Assembly: GCA_945871455.1 (NCBI GenBank)
Contig: CAMBXJ010000316.1
Coordinates: 1-5,529, forward strand
Source: Asaia bogorensis
Lineage (GTDB): Bacteria; Pseudomonadota; Alphaproteobacteria; Acetobacterales; Acetobacteraceae
DNA length: 5,529 nucleotides
Direction of reading: 5' to 3'
The notes beneath the pieces were generated by a model. That model made no database searches. It was not told where the DNA came from and saw nothing but the letters and a program-made list of their open reading frames with translations. The position numbers were made by a program, and so were the translations under genes. Of the stretch, positions 5,039 to 5,529 are shown piece by piece; position 1 is the stretch's first letter; each line of letters starts with the position of its first letter.

Positions 5039-5529
5039 GCGCGTCGGCGGACCAGCAACAGCAGTATCAAGGGTGGTACGACGGTCAACATCATAAGGCG
5101 GAAATCATTGTTATATGCGATATTTTTAGCCTGATACGTCACCATCTGTTCCAGACTCACCGCGCCGCGCGTGGTCGCCGGGTCCAGAATGACCGACGCA
5201 ATGTCCAGGCTCGGCAACATCCGCCGGAATGGCGTGATTCCCGCGGCGATGTCGGCATGTGTGATCTGAGTATCCCGAGCCAGGGTAAAGGTCGTTATCG
5301 AAATTCCGGCGGCGGACCCGATGGTGCGGGACAGCGACTGCACGGATACGGCTTCGGCGCGGAGATGCAGTGGCATGGTTCTGAAGGCCATGACGATCAT
5401 CGGATTCAGGACCAGCCCCATCGAGAAGCCCTGCGCCAGCAATACCAACAACATTTGGTTCTGGCCGATATCCGGGGTCCAGGTGCTGATGATCAACATG
5501 GTCCACCCCATCCCGAGCAACCCAATTGC
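5026..5529 (-). CDS. DHA2-family (EmrB/QacA-like) MFS transporter, C-terminal third
   Basis: An inner-membrane proton-coupled transporter, partial: 167 residues are visible, the frame is open to the window edge, and the N-terminal part lies beyond it. Full-length DHA2 proteins have about 500 residues and 14 membrane helices; this is roughly helices 11-14. The visible order is a hydrophobic helix (MLIISTWT), a second (LLVLLAQGFSMGLVLNPM), then the family-typical LRAEAVSVQSLSRTIGSAAGIS segment leading into a helix and the TLARDTQITH exit, a non-cytoplasmic loop, and a last helix (FRLMMLTVVPPLILLLLV) with the NNDF lead-in and a basic RRR tail. DHA2 members usually export drugs or other small molecules, often with an EmrA-type partner; the substrate here is unknown. 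Codons around 5100-5130 are more A/T-rich than in the neighbouring genes. The ribokinase gene follows on the same strand. Confidence 0.87.
   Translation of the reverse strand, partial: AIGLLGMGWTMLIISTWTPDIGQNQMLLVLLAQGFSMGLVLNPMIVMAFRTMPLHLRAEAVSVQSLSRTIGSAAGISITTFTLARDTQITHADIAAGITPFRRMLPSLDIASVILDPATTRGAVSLEQMVTYQAKNIAYNNDFRLMMLTVVPPLILLLLVRRRAGPA

Overview
This window is high-G+C bacterial DNA, most likely from an alphaproteobacterium. The evidence is the G/C-ending codon use, GTG/TTG starts, and an interspersed palindrome with an AGAGCGGTTT...AAACCGCTCT stem of a kind I associate with alphaproteobacterial intergenic DNA. The taxonomic call is an inference. It is ordinary chromosomal DNA with five coding regions and one partial end on each side. 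I see no tRNA, rRNA, CRISPR array, insertion sequence or transposase.

Left block (+ strand, 1-2941). The window opens inside the 3' part of a Rieske [2Fe-2S] ferredoxin gene (1-273), of the type that feeds electrons to aromatic-ring-hydroxylating oxygenases. A gene-free stretch follows (274-671). It holds two full copies (about 299-373 and 573-647, roughly 80% identical) and one partial copy (274-297) of a palindromic repeat. Between the full copies lie a perfect 12-bp palindrome and a small hairpin. Next come two tandem, homologous metal-dependent hydrolases of the amidohydrolase-2 (ACMSD / gamma-resorcylate decarboxylase-like) family, at 672-1748 and 1817-2941. Each has a recognisable ribosome binding site, and the 68-bp gap between them contains hairpins. 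A stable-looking hairpin with a cUUCGg loop follows the second gene. The simplest reading is the tail of a catabolic cluster: the ferredoxin serves an oxygenase encoded upstream of the window, and the paired hydrolases or decarboxylases process carboxylated or ring-cleaved products. The substrate cannot be told from this sequence.

Middle (+ strand, 2993-3934). This encodes an exported, C-terminally membrane-anchored protein resembling the DUF2167 family, of unknown function.

Right block (- strand, 4041-5529). It encodes a ribokinase (rbsK, GTG start) and, upstream of it on the same strand, the C-terminal third of a DHA2-type (EmrB/QacA-like) major facilitator transporter that runs off the window. 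They are 77 bp apart and may be co-transcribed, although a terminator-like hairpin surrounds the transporter's stop codon. The DUF2167-like gene and rbsK converge on a 106-bp gap.

Nothing here is clearly a new system. The points most worth a second look are the palindromic repeat family around the first hydrolase gene, the paired hydrolases that both lack the usual strand-6 histidine, and the hairpins placed at gene ends.
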